From Planctomycetota bacterium (GTDB lineage: Bacteria > Planctomycetota > Phycisphaerae > UBA1845 > UTPLA1): a DNA stretch of 64,000 nucleotides. The stretch is from assembly GCA_016712275.1 (NCBI GenBank), contig JADJRI010000008.1, positions 62,001 through 126,000 on the forward strand, given 5' to 3'. The position numbers and the translations under genes were made by a program. How positions within the stretch are numbered: the stretch's first letter is position 1; every line of letters starts with the position of its first letter. The notes beneath the pieces were generated by a model, which saw only the letters and a program-made list of their open reading frames with translations, did not search any database and was not told the DNA's origin. Below, piece by piece: positions 1 to 9,724 of the stretch.

Positions 1-699
1 GCGTGCAGGTGATGGTCGAGGGGCCGGGCCATGTGCCGATTCACGAGATTGCGTGGAACATGCAGGTGCAGCAGCGGGTGTGCGACGACGCGCCGTTCTA
101 TGTGCTCGGCCCGCTCGTGACCGATGTCTTCCCTGGCTACGACCACATCACCAGTTGCATCGGCGCGACCGAAGCGGCGCGGGCGGGAGCGGCCATGCTC
201 TGCTATGTCACACAGAAGGAGCATGTCGGTCTGCCAAAAGCGCAGGACGTGAAGGACGGCTGCATCGTTTACAAAATCGCCGCCCATGCCGGCGACGTGG
301 CACGCAACATTCCCGGCGCGAGGCAGTGGGATGACGACATGTCCAAGGCGCGGGCGGCTGAACTGGCCGAAGCAGTTTGAGATTGCGTTCGACGGCGAGA
401 CGGCGCGGGCGCTGCACGACGAGGATTTGGATGTCGATACGGATTTTTGCGCGATGTGCGGGCACGACTGGTGCAGCATGCGGATCAGCAAGGAGATTCA
501 GGAGTTCGCCAGCGGCAAGGATGAAAATTTTCAGCCGGTGAAGAAGAGCGTGAAGAGTCCGGGGCTGACGCAGGAGCAGGTTGTGCTGCTGGCGCATCGG
601 GGGAAGAAGCATGATTGTCATACGGATAATGTGACGGATGCGGAGGAGGCGATGCGGGTGCAGGAGAAGTATGTGCAGATCGGCGCAAAAAACGGATAA
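1..699 (+). CDS. thiC: Phosphomethylpyrimidine synthase ThiC, C-terminal part, frameshifted
   Basis: Radical-SAM enzyme that converts aminoimidazole ribotide to HMP phosphate in thiamine synthesis; cytosolic. The window opens inside the gene. Visible family signatures are VEGPGHVP near the start, GPLVTD, CIGATEAARAGA, and near the C-terminus the cluster-binding CAMCGHDWC (C-x2-C-x4-C) at 448-474. The first part reads in frame 3 to a stop at 380. The remainder, including the cysteine motif, continues in frame 1, so one extra base lies near 351-360 in a G/C-rich run. Conservation on both sides argues for one gene with a sequencing error or a very recent mutation. Any TPP riboswitch would lie outside the window. 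Confidence 0.93.
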
Positions 700-704
700 G
701 GCCG

Positions 705-1079
705 ATGGTATTTTCCGAACAGGAACTCGTGACACGGCGGATCGCGTGGGAGGGCCTGTCGTCGCTGTTTCTGGATACGGAATTCGACGACGCCCAGAAT
801 CGCCAAATCGCGGAGCAGCTTCGCGGGACCGGTTTTACAGGCGAGGAACTGGAAGCCATTTTGGAAACCGAATTGGCTCCGCTGCTCTACCGAAATCTTC
901 ATTCGACGGCCGGTGAGTGGAGCGGCTTTGACTTGAAGTGGATTGAGGAGTCCATTCGAACCGGCCGTCATCAAGAGATGCGAAAATGGTACCGTTTTGT
1001 AAGCAGGCTCTTGTGTCGCCGCGTTGTCAAACAAGTAATGAGTCAATTTCACGAACGAATCGCAATTCATTTACTGTAA
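705..1079 (+). CDS. DUF7079-like small protein
   Basis: A 124-residue soluble acidic protein that starts 5 bases after thiC. The pattern RRIAWEGLSSLFLDTEFDD, then GEELEAILETELAPLLYRNL and GEWSGFDLKWIEE, resembles the family named DUF7079 as I remember it. That family has no known function. No signal peptide or TM segment is visible. The ATG at 705 follows a weak AAGG. Closeness to thiC suggests cotranscription, but nothing links it to thiamine synthesis. The family call is from memory of the pattern. Confidence 0.7.
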   Translation: MVFSEQELVTRRIAWEGLSSLFLDTEFDDAQNRQIAEQLRGTGFTGEELEAILETELAPLLYRNLHSTAGEWSGFDLKWIEESIRTGRHQEMRKWYRFVSRLLCRRVVKQVMSQFHERIAIHLL

Positions 1080-1197
1080 TGCTGGTTTTGGGTCTTAGAC
1101 CGATTCCGCTTTCATGCCAAAATAACGCAAGAATGACGGAAGCCGGTTAAATCGGTCAAAAGCATGGCTTTTCGAGGCCCAATGTTGGGTCACACAA

Positions 1198-1743
1198 ATG
1201 GCAGATCATCCGTCTCTTCTTGTGCTTGGCTATTCAGAAGCTGCCATGTTCCTGCGAAGAACCGACGCAGAACAAATCGGCGCGGTCATTTCGATCCACG
1301 GCCAGCGTGAATACCCAGTGGATACAAGCGGAATCGAACATTCCATCATCCTGCGATTCGATGATGCCGACGTTCCAGACGAGAACGACCCGTTGGCCGC
1401 GGCGAGGATGCATCAACGGCGGCGTGAGGCGGCGGCGATTGGGTTGACGATTGATCCGCCCAACGAATCGCATGCGATCGCCATTATTGAATTCGCTCGC
1501 AAAATTCGGCATATTCGCGGGACTCTATTGTGTCAGTGTTTTGCAGGCATCAGCCGATCGCCGGCGGCCGCGCTGCTTTGTCTGGCGGAATGGATGGGCC
1601 CGGGGCATGAGCGCGAATGCGTTGAGCAGATTCTTTCGATTCGCCCGGCTGCCTTGCCGCACAGGGATTTGGTAAGATTTGGGGATCGGGTATTGAAGCG
1701 CGATGGGAAGTTGATGGAGACTCTGGAAAGATTTCAACTTTGA
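1198..1743 (+). CDS. Dual-specificity/tyrosine phosphatase-like protein
   Basis: A 181-residue cytosolic protein. Residues 114-120 form the phosphatase P-loop C-F-A-G-I-S-R (C-x5-R), followed by SPAAALLC as in dual-specificity phosphatases. The residue two before the nucleophile is Cys rather than the usual His-Cys pair, so activity should be tested rather than assumed. Asp55/Asp56 or Asp59 could supply the general acid. The substrate is unknown. It is the first of three same-strand genes (1198-2839) with short gaps, so a small operon is likely. The ATG at 1198 is the only sensible start. Confidence 0.75.
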   Translation: MADHPSLLVLGYSEAAMFLRRTDAEQIGAVISIHGQREYPVDTSGIEHSIILRFDDADVPDENDPLAAARMHQRRREAAAIGLTIDPPNESHAIAIIEFARKIRHIRGTLLCQCFAGISRSPAAALLCLAEWMGPGHERECVEQILSIRPAALPHRDLVRFGDRVLKRDGKLMETLERFQL

Positions 1744-1768
1744 CCTGCCAGGCATCGAAGAGAGAGTC

Positions 1769-2539
1769 ATGGGATTGTGCATCTCATATGAATTCAAAGT
1801 AAAGGCCGACGCGGCAAGGGCGCGCGGGCTTGTTCATCAACTCCACAGCGTCGCTGGAAAAATGAAATTCGATTCCGTGCATGAGATTCGAGAGATCGGC
1901 ATGGAATGCAATGCCAGTAATTCGTCACACACCAGCGAATCAATTGACTGGATCAGACTCTGGGGAATTCACTATCTGGAGCGGCCGGACTTAACCGGCA
2001 TGGATCGTTTTGTCGGAGTACCTTCCGAGAATGTTGTTTGTTTTGGCATCAATAATAACGGCACCGAAACAGCACTCATTGGATTGGCTTCCCATCCAGC
2101 CATACATAGATTCCGCGATAAGACAGGTGAAGTTGAAATCGAGACAAGCCTTGGCGACTCTTACACGTGGCAAAAATGCTGCAAAACGCAGTACGCCGGA
2201 TCGCCGCGACATGGTGGTGAATCGAATTTCCTTCGCGTTCATAAGGGATTAGTCGCCCTAATGGACGCGGCACGGGATTTGGGAATTGAAGTGGTTGTTC
2301 GGGATGATGGCGAATATTGGGAGTCGCGTGATACTCAACGCTTGCTTGCGAATCTACGCGAATGGAATGAGAAAGTTGCCGCCATAACAGGCATGCTTAC
2401 TGAGCAGTTTCGCGAAAAGGCCGATGGCGTCCTGATTGCTCCGATCAAAGAACACATGGACTACGAGCATTTGGAGGCAAAAGGCATGGGAGCGTTACAC
2501 CATCAAAGCGATGATACAATTAACGAAAACAAAGCGTGA
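1769..2539 (+). CDS. Conserved hypothetical protein, 256 aa
   Basis: I do not recognise a named family. It is an intact soluble protein without signal peptide or TM helix. It starts 25 bases after the phosphatase-like gene and has ordinary codon usage for this window. The N-terminal half carries a mixed alpha/beta segment containing WIRLWGIHYLERPDL and GIASHPA-like patches. The C-terminal half is helical, with KGLVALMDAARDLGIEVVVRDDG then a Leu-rich helix. The context suggests it works with the phosphatase-like protein or the small protein that follows, but no role can be assigned. Confidence 0.6.
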   Translation: MGLCISYEFKVKADAARARGLVHQLHSVAGKMKFDSVHEIREIGMECNASNSSHTSESIDWIRLWGIHYLERPDLTGMDRFVGVPSENVVCFGINNNGTETALIGLASHPAIHRFRDKTGEVEIETSLGDSYTWQKCCKTQYAGSPRHGGESNFLRVHKGLVALMDAARDLGIEVVVRDDGEYWESRDTQRLLANLREWNEKVAAITGMLTEQFREKADGVLIAPIKEHMDYEHLEAKGMGALHHQSDDTINENKA

Positions 2540-2551
2540 AAGGACACATCA

Positions 2552-2839
2552 GTGAATCGTCATAGAATCACCGATCGTCCACCTTCCGAATGGAGTCCCG
2601 AAGAATATGCCAAGCGCGTGCGATTAGCTCGATTACAGTCGCCGGAAGAAAAGCTGCTTCTGGGTCCGCGATTGTTCGATATCGCCTGCAAACGCGTTAA
2701 GAAGATTATCCGAAAAGAAAACCCTAATGCAAACGAAGACCGCGTGAGAGAACTACTCGAAGAAAGACTGACGCTCGCTCGAAAATTGGAAGATGCCGGA
2801 GAATCGGCACAGCAAGTCCTCCCAACACTTTGGATGTAA
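2552..2839 (+). CDS. Small hypothetical protein, 95 aa, GTG start
   Basis: A highly charged, probably all-helical protein starting from GTG at 2552, 12 bases after the preceding stop, with GAAAGGA just upstream. The sequence includes WSPEEYAKRVRLARLQSPEEK and KRVKKIIRKENPNA. No family is recognised. The charge pattern would suit a nucleic-acid or protein-binding helix bundle, but that is only an impression. It ends one base before the convergent hydrolase stop, leaving no room for a terminator. Confidence 0.5.
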   Translation: MNRHRITDRPPSEWSPEEYAKRVRLARLQSPEEKLLLGPRLFDIACKRVKKIIRKENPNANEDRVRELLEERLTLARKLEDAGESAQQVLPTLWM

Positions 2840-3652
2840 TTACGCCTTCGCCTCCGGATGCAAAAACCGCCGGCACCACTTCGCCGATTCCTCCACCAGA
2901 CGGTCGTTCATCGCCACCGAGCGCATGCCGTGATCTTCCGTCTCCAGCTCGATCAACTGCGAATTGCCGTCGATCCCCTTCATGGCCTCAAGATAGGCCC
3001 GGCCCTGCTCGATGGGCACATGCTTGTCGCCCTTGCCATGCAGAACAAGCAGCGGCCGCGGCAGCGTGGCCAGCTTCGCGGGCGCGTCAAAATCCGGAAG
3101 GCCGTCGATGAAGCCGCGGCCCATGCGCTGGCCGAAGTGTTCGATCCAGCCGGTCTTCTCAATAAACTGCCAGGCGGCCGGCGTCATGTCGCGATCGACC
3201 AGTTTCTGTGGATGGGACACCGGCGCCCAGAAAACGAAGGCCCGAATCGAAGGCAGCGCGTCGATGGCCAGCGCCGTCGTATAGGCCCCATAGCTGCTGG
3301 CGACAATGGCAATGCGCGTCGGGTCGCAACCGGGGAGCATGATCGAGCGATCCGACGGCCGCTTGCAAACTTTCTGCCAATCTCACCGGCGTCACGTCCT
3401 GAAATCGTCCTCGCTTTCGCCGCAACCGCGAAAATCGAATCGAAGGCAGGCGATGTTCATCTCGACTAGGCGGCGGGCCAGCGTCACCGATCGGCAGCAG
3501 GAACCGACCCGCGTGCCGGTCAGGCCATGCACGCACACCACCACCGGCGAGGCGGCCAATAACCGACCCGGCGGCGGCACGTGCAAAGAGGCCGCGAGGC
3601 GCTCGCGACCCACGGGAATCTCGAGGTATTGCTGGAGCATTTGCATGGTCAT
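2840..3652 (-). CDS. Alpha/beta hydrolase (serine aminopeptidase-like), doubly frameshifted
   Basis: A single hydrolase of about 270 residues read in three pieces. The N-terminus (3652 down to about 3400) has the oxyanion segment VVVCVHGLTG and DFRGCGES. The middle (about 3400-3335) continues in another frame as DVTPVRLAESLQAAVGSL. The rest returns to the first frame with the nucleophile elbow A-S-S-Y-G, the acid region HGKGDKHVP and the histidine EDHGM. One base is missing near 3398-3400 and one is extra in the four-C run (minus strand) at 3332-3335, so the shifts cancel. All catalytic elements survive, which favours sequencing error. Substrate unknown; likely an esterase or peptidase of the DUF1749/YqiA-like type. 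Confidence 0.8.
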
Positions 3653-3778
3653 CCGTGCTTTCGCCCTGTTATCCCGTCATCTATAATCAGGAAGGGTGTG
3701 CTGATGCAAGTCTGAATGGGCGTCGGCATTGGAATTCACACCGCGGCCCCGATGAATTCCAAAACGGCGTAGAGCTCG

Positions 3779-3827
3779 CCACCTGACGTGTGGCACCGGC
3801 CAATGGCCGGTGCCACACGTCAGGTGG
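3779..3827. repeat. Perfect G+C-rich palindrome, GGCACCGGC family
   Basis: Arms of 24 bases around a single central A: 3779-3802 pairs exactly with 3804-3827. The inner part is TGTGGCACCGGCCA and its complement. It sits 60 bases before pdxJ, after the divergent hydrolase. Related palindromes occur at 16182-16218, 17374-17394 and 45466-45484. It is too symmetric for an ordinary terminator and lacks a T run. Confidence 0.9.
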
Positions 3828-3889
3828 ACGCTATATCCGGTAGATTGTTGCATTTGAACCATCATAGCAACGGCAGGTTTTGAATTCTC

Positions 3890-4621
3890 ATGCCCACACT
3901 CGGCGTCAATATCGATCACATCGCCACGGTGCGTCAGGCCCGGCGAACCGATGAGCCGGACCCGGTCTGGGCGGCCGTCGAGGCGCAGCTCGGCGGCGCG
4001 GCCTGCATTACCTTTCACCTGCGCGAGGATCGACGGCACATCATCGATCGCGACGTGCCGCTGCTTCGCGGTGTGGTCAATGTGAAATTAAACATGGAGA
4101 TGTCGATCGCGGACGAGATCGTCAACATCGCCCTCGCGAACAAACCGGATCAATGCTGCCTCGTGCCCGAACGGCGCGAAGAAGTGACCACCGAAGGCGG
4201 CCTCGACGTAATCCGACATGCCGATCGCGTCGGCCGGGCGGTAAAGCGGCTGCGCGAGGCTGGAATTGCGTGCAGTGCGTTTATCGAGCCCTTGCAAGAC
4301 CACATTCAGAAATCGGCCGAACTCGGGTTTCAGGTGGTCGAATTGTGGACCGGCGGCTATGCCCATGCCGACACGCACGCCGCCCGCGATGCGGCCCTGG
4401 AAAAACTGCGGAGTGGTGTGGCGATCGCGCGGGATTGCGGACTCGAAGTGCATGGCGGCCACGGCCTGACCTATCGCAATGTCGGCCCGGTCGCGGCGAT
4501 TCGCGGCTTTTCCGAATTCAACATTGGCCATAGCATCATGGCGCGGGCGTTCTTCGTGGGACTGCAGGAAGCGGTTCGCGAAATGAATGCACTGCTGCTG
4601 CGTTTTGGACCAAAGGAGTAG
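3890..4621 (+). CDS. pdxJ: Pyridoxine 5'-phosphate synthase
   Basis: Condenses 1-deoxy-xylulose 5-phosphate with 3-amino-2-oxopropyl phosphate, the last step of DXP-dependent vitamin B6 synthesis; cytosolic TIM barrel. At 243 residues it has the typical family length. Visible signatures are GVNIDHIATVRQAR at the N-terminus, TFHLREDRRHI, VNVKLNMEM, LVPERREEVTTEGG, FIEP, HGGHGLTY and FNIGHSIMARA. The ATG at 3890 precedes MPTLGVNIDH, the normal PdxJ start. dapA begins 3 bases after the stop, and its Shine-Dalgarno (AAGGAG) lies inside the pdxJ end, so the two are cotranscribed. Confidence 0.98.
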   Translation: MPTLGVNIDHIATVRQARRTDEPDPVWAAVEAQLGGAACITFHLREDRRHIIDRDVPLLRGVVNVKLNMEMSIADEIVNIALANKPDQCCLVPERREEVTTEGGLDVIRHADRVGRAVKRLREAGIACSAFIEPLQDHIQKSAELGFQVVELWTGGYAHADTHAARDAALEKLRSGVAIARDCGLEVHGGHGLTYRNVGPVAAIRGFSEFNIGHSIMARAFFVGLQEAVREMNALLLRFGPKE

Positions 4622-4624
4622 GTC

Positions 4625-5518
4625 ATGTTCCGAGGATGTTTCGTAGCATTGGTCACGCCGTTTCGAGACGGTCATGTCGACTTCGCCGCACTGGGCGATT
4701 TGGTCGAGTATATCATCGACGGCGGCGTTCACGGCCTGGTGCCCTGCGGCACGACCGGCGAATCGCCGACGCTCGACGATGAAGAGCATGCCGCCATTGT
4801 CGCGGCCGTGGCGAAGCAGACGCGCGGCCGCGTTCCCGTCGTCGCCGGAACGGGAACCAACTGCACCCGGAAAACGATCAAGCTGACGCAGAGCGCCGTG
4901 AAGGCCGGCGCGGATGGCGTCATGCTTGTGTCACCCTATTACAACAAGCCGAGCCAGACGGGCCTGTACGAGCATTTCTCGGCCGTCGCGTCGCGCGTCG
5001 ATGTGCCGATCATGCTTTACAACATACCCGGCCGCACCGGCGTCGAAATCAGCGTCGAGACCATCGCCCGCCTGCACGAGGCTCATTCGAACATTCAGGC
5101 CGTGAAACATGCCACCGGCAATGTAGATGGCGCGAGCCGTCTGGCGGCCGCGAGCGACATCACGATCATGGCGGGTGACGACACACTGACACTTCCGCTC
5201 ATGAGCGTGGGCGCGGTGGGCGTCGTCAGCGTGCTGGGCAATCTCATGCCGCGCGAATTGACGACATTGGTCGATGCAGCGCTCGAAGGCGACATGATCT
5301 CCGCCCGCCAGTGGCATGAGAGGCTCTTCCCGATCGCCGCCGAGCTGCTGACGCTCGACATCAACCCGGTGCCGATCAAGACGGCCCTCGCAATGCGCGG
5401 CATGATGACCGGGGAGTTCCGCCTGCCGATGTGTCCGATGGATCCGTCGAAAAAGATGCGGCTGGAATCAATTCTTTCGTCGGTCAAGACCATGCCAACC
5501 GCAAGGCAGCACGCATGA
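4625..5518 (+). CDS. dapA: 4-hydroxy-tetrahydrodipicolinate synthase
   Basis: Condenses pyruvate with aspartate semialdehyde in lysine/diaminopimelate synthesis; cytosolic. At 297 residues it matches the family. Signatures are GTTGESPTL (substrate loop), GTGTNCTRKTI, the tyrosine motif LYNIPGRTGVE, and the Schiff-base lysine in AVKHATGNVDG. The C-terminus has NPVPIKTAL, as in active DapA rather than in aldolase relatives. It is tightly packed after pdxJ and overlaps the next gene by 4 bases (ATGA), indicating translational coupling. Confidence 0.97.
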   Translation: MFRGCFVALVTPFRDGHVDFAALGDLVEYIIDGGVHGLVPCGTTGESPTLDDEEHAAIVAAVAKQTRGRVPVVAGTGTNCTRKTIKLTQSAVKAGADGVMLVSPYYNKPSQTGLYEHFSAVASRVDVPIMLYNIPGRTGVEISVETIARLHEAHSNIQAVKHATGNVDGASRLAAASDITIMAGDDTLTLPLMSVGAVGVVSVLGNLMPRELTTLVDAALEGDMISARQWHERLFPIAAELLTLDINPVPIKTALAMRGMMTGEFRLPMCPMDPSKKMRLESILSSVKTMPTARQHA

Positions 5519-6485
5519 CGCAACAATCCGCCATGCCCGATTTGGTGGCGCTGCAATCGCACATGCACACCAGTAGTGGGCACATATTGGTGCGCCGCAT
5601 TCGATTTCTCGCGGCGATGGCCGTTTCCGGCCTGATTTTCTGGTACTTCGGCTGGTGGGTCGCCCGGCCGACCGATCCGCAGAGTGCCGTGGCGCTGCTC
5701 ATGGTCGATCAGGGTGTCGTGACCATGGCGGAGTTGCTGGGTCTGGCCGTCGTGGTCAGCGGATTGGCCGTCGCGATTTGCGGCGCCGGTTCAGCGGGCG
5801 CGGACCCCTCGCGGTCGCGGTTGGGCTGGCCACGCTCGCGGCGCGGGCCGGCCAGATGGACAAGCTGGTGCTTTACCGCCTGACCTCGGGCCCTGCCAAT
5901 GCGCCGCCGAACTATGCCTATCCCGCCTTCGGCTTCATCGCGGAAACCTGGCTCTGGCTCGCGCTGATCGGCGTGGGAATTGTCGTCGGCCGCTGGGTGG
6001 ACAGTTGGTTCACGCCGGTTCCATCCCATGCACCCTTGCAACCGCCGACCGACCCCGCCACGGACATCAAACAGGGTGCCGGCACGGTCGCGCTGTCGGT
6101 GGCAATCGCCTGGATTCTGCTATCGTATCTGGTTGGAACCGATGCATATCCAATCGACAAGGGACAGGTCTACTTCGGAATCGCTTCCGCGTTTCTCATC
6201 GCCGGCCTGATTTCGCATTGGCTGTTTCAGATGAAGACATTTGTCTGGATGCTCGTGGTCGTTGCCATTGTCGCCACGGGGGCCTACGTTTATTCTGGGC
6301 CCGGCGGCGAAATTCTCGAAGCCGCCCGCAAAACCGGCGCCCATGTGCCGCTCGAACCGCTGGCAAGGCCGCTGCCGATTGAATACGCGGCATTGGGCGC
6401 GATCGGCGTGCTGCTCGAACGAGACATGATGGTGCTCTTGGCCGCGATGTTCGGCATTCAGCCGAGCGAAGTGAACAAGCCGTGA
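5515..6485 (+). CDS. Multi-pass membrane protein, frameshifted
   Basis: Starts at the ATG overlapping the dapA stop (ATGA at 5515). The first frame runs through TM segments FLAAMAVSGLIFWYFGWWV and LLGLAVVVSGLAVAI. Near 5801-5810 it shifts by one base; a G appears to be missing before ACCCCTC. The protein then continues as LAVAVGLATLAARAG followed by further TM segments (TWLWLALIGVGIVVG, TVALSVAIAWILLSYLV, VYFGIASAFLIAG, FVWMLVVVAIVATG) to 6485. About 320 residues with six or seven TM helices. I do not recognise the family; planctomycetes carry many such proteins. Its coupling to dapA may be positional only. Confidence 0.7.
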
Positions 6486-6551
6486 ACCGTTTGCCCGGCG
6501 GATTCTGGCGGGCGACAATCGGCCATGACAAGTGATCCCGTCACGCCAGTG

Positions 6552-7898
6552 TCAACGGTTGGACACTCTCATTCCAATATCACCGCGAACTTGTGCGCCC
6601 TTGAACGAAATCGCCCGCACTGCTTCGTAAGCCCTTCCGCGCGCCAGATGCACGTCGTCGCCGAGCGCCGTCACCCCCAGCACGCGTCCGCCCGACGTCA
6701 CGATTTCATTCCCGGGGCCGACGGCCGTTCCGGCATGAAAAACCTGTACGTCCACCAATTCACCGGCGGCGGCCAGACCCTCGATCGGCACATTTTTCTC
6801 GTACGGCCCCGGATAACCTCCGGACGCCATCACCACGCACAGTGATGCCCGCCGATCCCACTCCAGCGAAACCTCGTCGAGCCGGCCGTCAATGGTCGCT
6901 TCAATCAGATCGACGAGATCGGACTTGAGGCGCATCAACAGCGGCTGCGTTTCAGGATCGCCCAGCCGGCAATTGAATTCCAGCACCTTCGGTCCGGCGG
7001 CCGTCATGATCATGCCGGCGTAGAGCACGCCCTTGAAAATGACATCCTCGCGACGCATCGCATCGATGATCGGCACAAACACATCGCGCTCGATAATTTC
7101 AAGATCGCTTTCGGTCAGGAGCCCCGACGGGCTGAATGCACCCATGCCGCCGGTGTTGGGGCCGGTGTCCTGCTCGCCGAGCCGCTTGTGGTCGGCTGCC
7201 GATTCGAGAATGTAAATGTTCCGCCCATCTACGAGTGCCAGCACACTGACTTCCGGTCCGAGGAGTATTTCCTCTATCACCACTTTCGCGCCGGCCTCTC
7301 CCAGTTCGCGCTTCACCATCAGCCGTTCGAGTGTCAGCAGGGCGTCGCCCGGCTCCTCGTGTACGAAAACGCCCTTGCCCGCCGCCAGCCCGCTGGCCTT
7401 GACGACGACGCCTTCCTCGCGCGTGACGACATAGCGATAAGCCATGTCGTAGGCAGTCTCGATTTTGGGCCTCGGTCCATCGCCTTTTTTCGAGTACTTT
7501 TCGAATGCCACCTCTTGAACGGTCGGCTCGAAGATCCGGGCCTCGGCGGTGGGAATTCCCGCCTCGCGCATGAGCCGCTTTGCGTGGGCCTTGTCGCCCT
7601 CGATCTTGGCGGCCGCTTTGGTGGGGCCAAAGATGCGAAGGCCTGCCTCTGCAAATAAATCAACAATGCCGGCACAGAGCGGAGCTTCCGGGCCGACGAC
7701 CGTCAGGTTGATGGACTCGCTCTTCGCGAAAGCGAGCAACGCGGAAATATCCTCGGCCGCGATGGGCACATTGGTCGCCAGTGTCGCAGTTCCGCCGTTG
7801 CCCGGCGCGCAGAAAAGCTGCGGTTTGCGCGCCGATTGCGCCAATTTCCAGCACAGTGCGTGCTCGCGTCCACCACCGCCAACAACCAGTATCTTCAT
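6552..7898 (-). CDS. purD: Phosphoribosylamine-glycine ligase
   Basis: ATP-grasp enzyme making GAR in purine synthesis; cytosolic. The start is placed at MKILVVGGGGREHAL (7898); the frame stays open 8 codons upstream, but that extension is not PurD-like. Signatures are VVGPEAPLCAGIVD, FGPTKAAAKIEGDKAHAK, VVKASGLAAGKGV, SAADHKRLGEQDTGPNTGGMGAFSP, and FNCRLGDPETQ. Between EARIFEP and VVVKASG there is a lysine-rich stretch of about 20 residues (FEKYSKKGDGPRPK) that is longer than in E. coli PurD. It appears monocistronic. Confidence 0.97.
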   Translation of the reverse strand: MKILVVGGGGREHALCWKLAQSARKPQLFCAPGNGGTATLATNVPIAAEDISALLAFAKSESINLTVVGPEAPLCAGIVDLFAEAGLRIFGPTKAAAKIEGDKAHAKRLMREAGIPTAEARIFEPTVQEVAFEKYSKKGDGPRPKIETAYDMAYRYVVTREEGVVVKASGLAAGKGVFVHEEPGDALLTLERLMVKRELGEAGAKVVIEEILLGPEVSVLALVDGRNIYILESAADHKRLGEQDTGPNTGGMGAFSPSGLLTESDLEIIERDVFVPIIDAMRREDVIFKGVLYAGMIMTAAGPKVLEFNCRLGDPETQPLLMRLKSDLVDLIEATIDGRLDEVSLEWDRRASLCVVMASGGYPGPYEKNVPIEGLAAAGELVDVQVFHAGTAVGPGNEIVTSGGRVLGVTALGDDVHLARGRAYEAVRAISFKGAQVRGDIGMRVSNR

Positions 7899-8131
7899 GC
7901 GCTCATACTCGCTTCTCTCCAACCCTAGTCCGTGCGAAAATCCACCGTAAAAAGACCGAATTCTACCGGATCGGCGGCTCGTGGGAAGCTTGCGAAGCCA
8001 TCGGCGAACCTTTCATTTCATCGAGAAGCTGCCGCAGCCAGCTGCAAACATCCGCGGAGATGAATGAAGCCGCCTTGCGAGCGGCACGAATGTCACCGAT
8101 AATTGCCGACCCAGGGGACATAGTCCCCCGC

Positions 8132-8203
8132 GCGGGTGTAGCTCAATGGTAGAGCACTAGCCTTCCAAGCTAGATGTTGCGAGTTCGAGTCTCGTCGCCC
8201 GCT
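8132..8203 (+). tRNA. tRNA-Gly (TCC)
   Basis: 72 bases folding as a cloverleaf. The acceptor GCGGGTG (8132-8138) pairs with CGCCCGC (8196-8202). The anticodon stem CTAGC/GCTAG holds the loop CTTCCAA with anticodon TCC (8164-8166). The T arm is GCGAG-TTCGAGT-CTCGT. The discriminator is T8203, and CCA is not encoded. Confidence 0.97.
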
Positions 8204-8407
8204 ATTTGACTGTCCTTTCCCACGTTTCAGATTCCCCGAAAATCGCAAGTCCCCTTTTAAACCACGCGCCGCGCAACGGTCCGGCCATCATCGCCCCATG
8301 CTACCCTGCATACACCTCAATTCGACGCCTCGACGCCCAGACGAAATCCGCCGCGGTCTGCTACAATCACCCCATGTCAAAATAAGATACTCAACCTGGA
8401 GCCCCGC

Positions 8408-9724
8408 ATGCGACCCACACATGGATCGGCGTTTGTCCTTACAGTCACCCTCCTCACCACCGGCATCGCATGCGCGTCCCGCGCCTCCGACTGGCCGCAA
8501 TGGCGCGGCCCAGCCCGCGACGGCATCTGGCGCGAGACCGGCCTCGTCGAGAAATTCGACAAACCCAAGCTCGAACCCAAATGGTCCGTCCCCATCGCCG
8601 GCGGCTACTGCGGACCGACCGTCGCCGACGGCCGCGTGTATGTGATGGATCGGCTTGTCGATCCGAAGCAGACCGAACGCGTGTTTTGCTTTGACGCGAA
8701 GAATGGCCAGAAAATCTGGTCCCACGAATACGAGTGCAATTACAAAGTCGACTACGACGCCGGCCCGCGGGCGAGCGTGACAATCGACAACGGCCGCGCC
8801 TATGCCATCGGCTCCATGGGCCACTTTCACTGTTTCGACGCAAAGACCGGCCGGATCATCTGGCAGAAAGATCTGAACGCGGAGTACAAAATCCGCATGC
8901 CCATCTGGGGCATTGCGAGCGCGCCGCTCATCGAAAACAACTTCGTGATCGTGCAGATCGGCGGCGAAGGTGAAGCCTGCCTCGTTGCATTTGACAAGAT
9001 CACCGGCAAGGAAGCCTGGCGCACACTCGATGACACCGCGTCATACAGCGCGCCGGTCATCTTCGAGCGCGGCGGAAATCGCATTCTGGTGAACTACAGC
9101 GCGAGCTGGGTCATCGGGGCCGATCCGAAGACCGGCAAAATCCACTGGCAGATTCCCTTCAAGGCCAAGCGCGTCGCCATCGGCATCGCCACGCCGATTC
9201 TCGAAGGCGACCGTCTCTTCTTCACCAATTTCTTCGACGGCTCGCTCATGCTGAATCTCGCCCAAGACGGAAAATCTGCCGAGGAACTCTGGCGGCGCGG
9301 CGGCAAGGACGAGCAAAACACCGACGCGCTGCATTCCATCATCTCAACGCCGTGGATGCATGGCGACTACATTTACGGCGTCGACAGCTATGGCGAGCTT
9401 CGCTGCCTCGACGCGAAGACCGGCGACCGTATCTGGGAAAGCGACAAGGCGGTGCCGCATGATCGGTGGGCGACGATTCATTTCGTCTGGAACGAGCCGC
9501 AGAAGAGGATGTGGATGTTCAACGACAAGGGCGATCTCATCATCGCCACGCTCTCCCCCAAGGGCTACGAAGAAATCAGCCGGACACATATCCTGAAGCC
9601 GACGCGCGATCAGTTGCCGTCAAGAAAGGGCGGCGTTTGCTGGTCGCACCCGGCCTTTGCGGGGAAGTGCGTTTATGTGCGAAGTGATAAGGAGTTGGTG
9701 TGCGTGGATGTCGGGCAGAAATAG
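8408..9724 (+). CDS. Secreted PQQ-like beta-propeller protein
   Basis: 438 residues with an N-terminal signal peptide (hydrophobic VLTVTLLTTGIACASRA), then DWPQWRGPARDG, the usual opening of planctomycete BamB/PQQ-repeat proteins. Propeller blades repeat as phrases such as YCGPTVADGRVYV, FCFDAKNGQKIW, HCFDAKTGRIIWQ, GADPKTGKIHWQ and RCLDAKTGDRIWE. It is likely periplasmic or cell-surface. Conserved blades do not prove PQQ binding or enzyme activity, so it may be a scaffold like BamB. It is monocistronic. Confidence 0.85.
   Translation: MRPTHGSAFVLTVTLLTTGIACASRASDWPQWRGPARDGIWRETGLVEKFDKPKLEPKWSVPIAGGYCGPTVADGRVYVMDRLVDPKQTERVFCFDAKNGQKIWSHEYECNYKVDYDAGPRASVTIDNGRAYAIGSMGHFHCFDAKTGRIIWQKDLNAEYKIRMPIWGIASAPLIENNFVIVQIGGEGEACLVAFDKITGKEAWRTLDDTASYSAPVIFERGGNRILVNYSASWVIGADPKTGKIHWQIPFKAKRVAIGIATPILEGDRLFFTNFFDGSLMLNLAQDGKSAEELWRRGGKDEQNTDALHSIISTPWMHGDYIYGVDSYGELRCLDAKTGDRIWESDKAVPHDRWATIHFVWNEPQKRMWMFNDKGDLIIATLSPKGYEEISRTHILKPTRDQLPSRKGGVCWSHPAFAGKCVYVRSDKELVCVDVGQK

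Noticed and set aside
1..699. Programmed frameshift in thiC and the other broken genes
   Set aside because: Shifts occur in many unrelated genes, in both directions, without slippery heptamers or conserved stimulatory structures.
6486..6551. TTGCCCG...CGGGCGA hairpin after purD
   Set aside because: Short stem with a wobble and no T run; not a convincing terminator.
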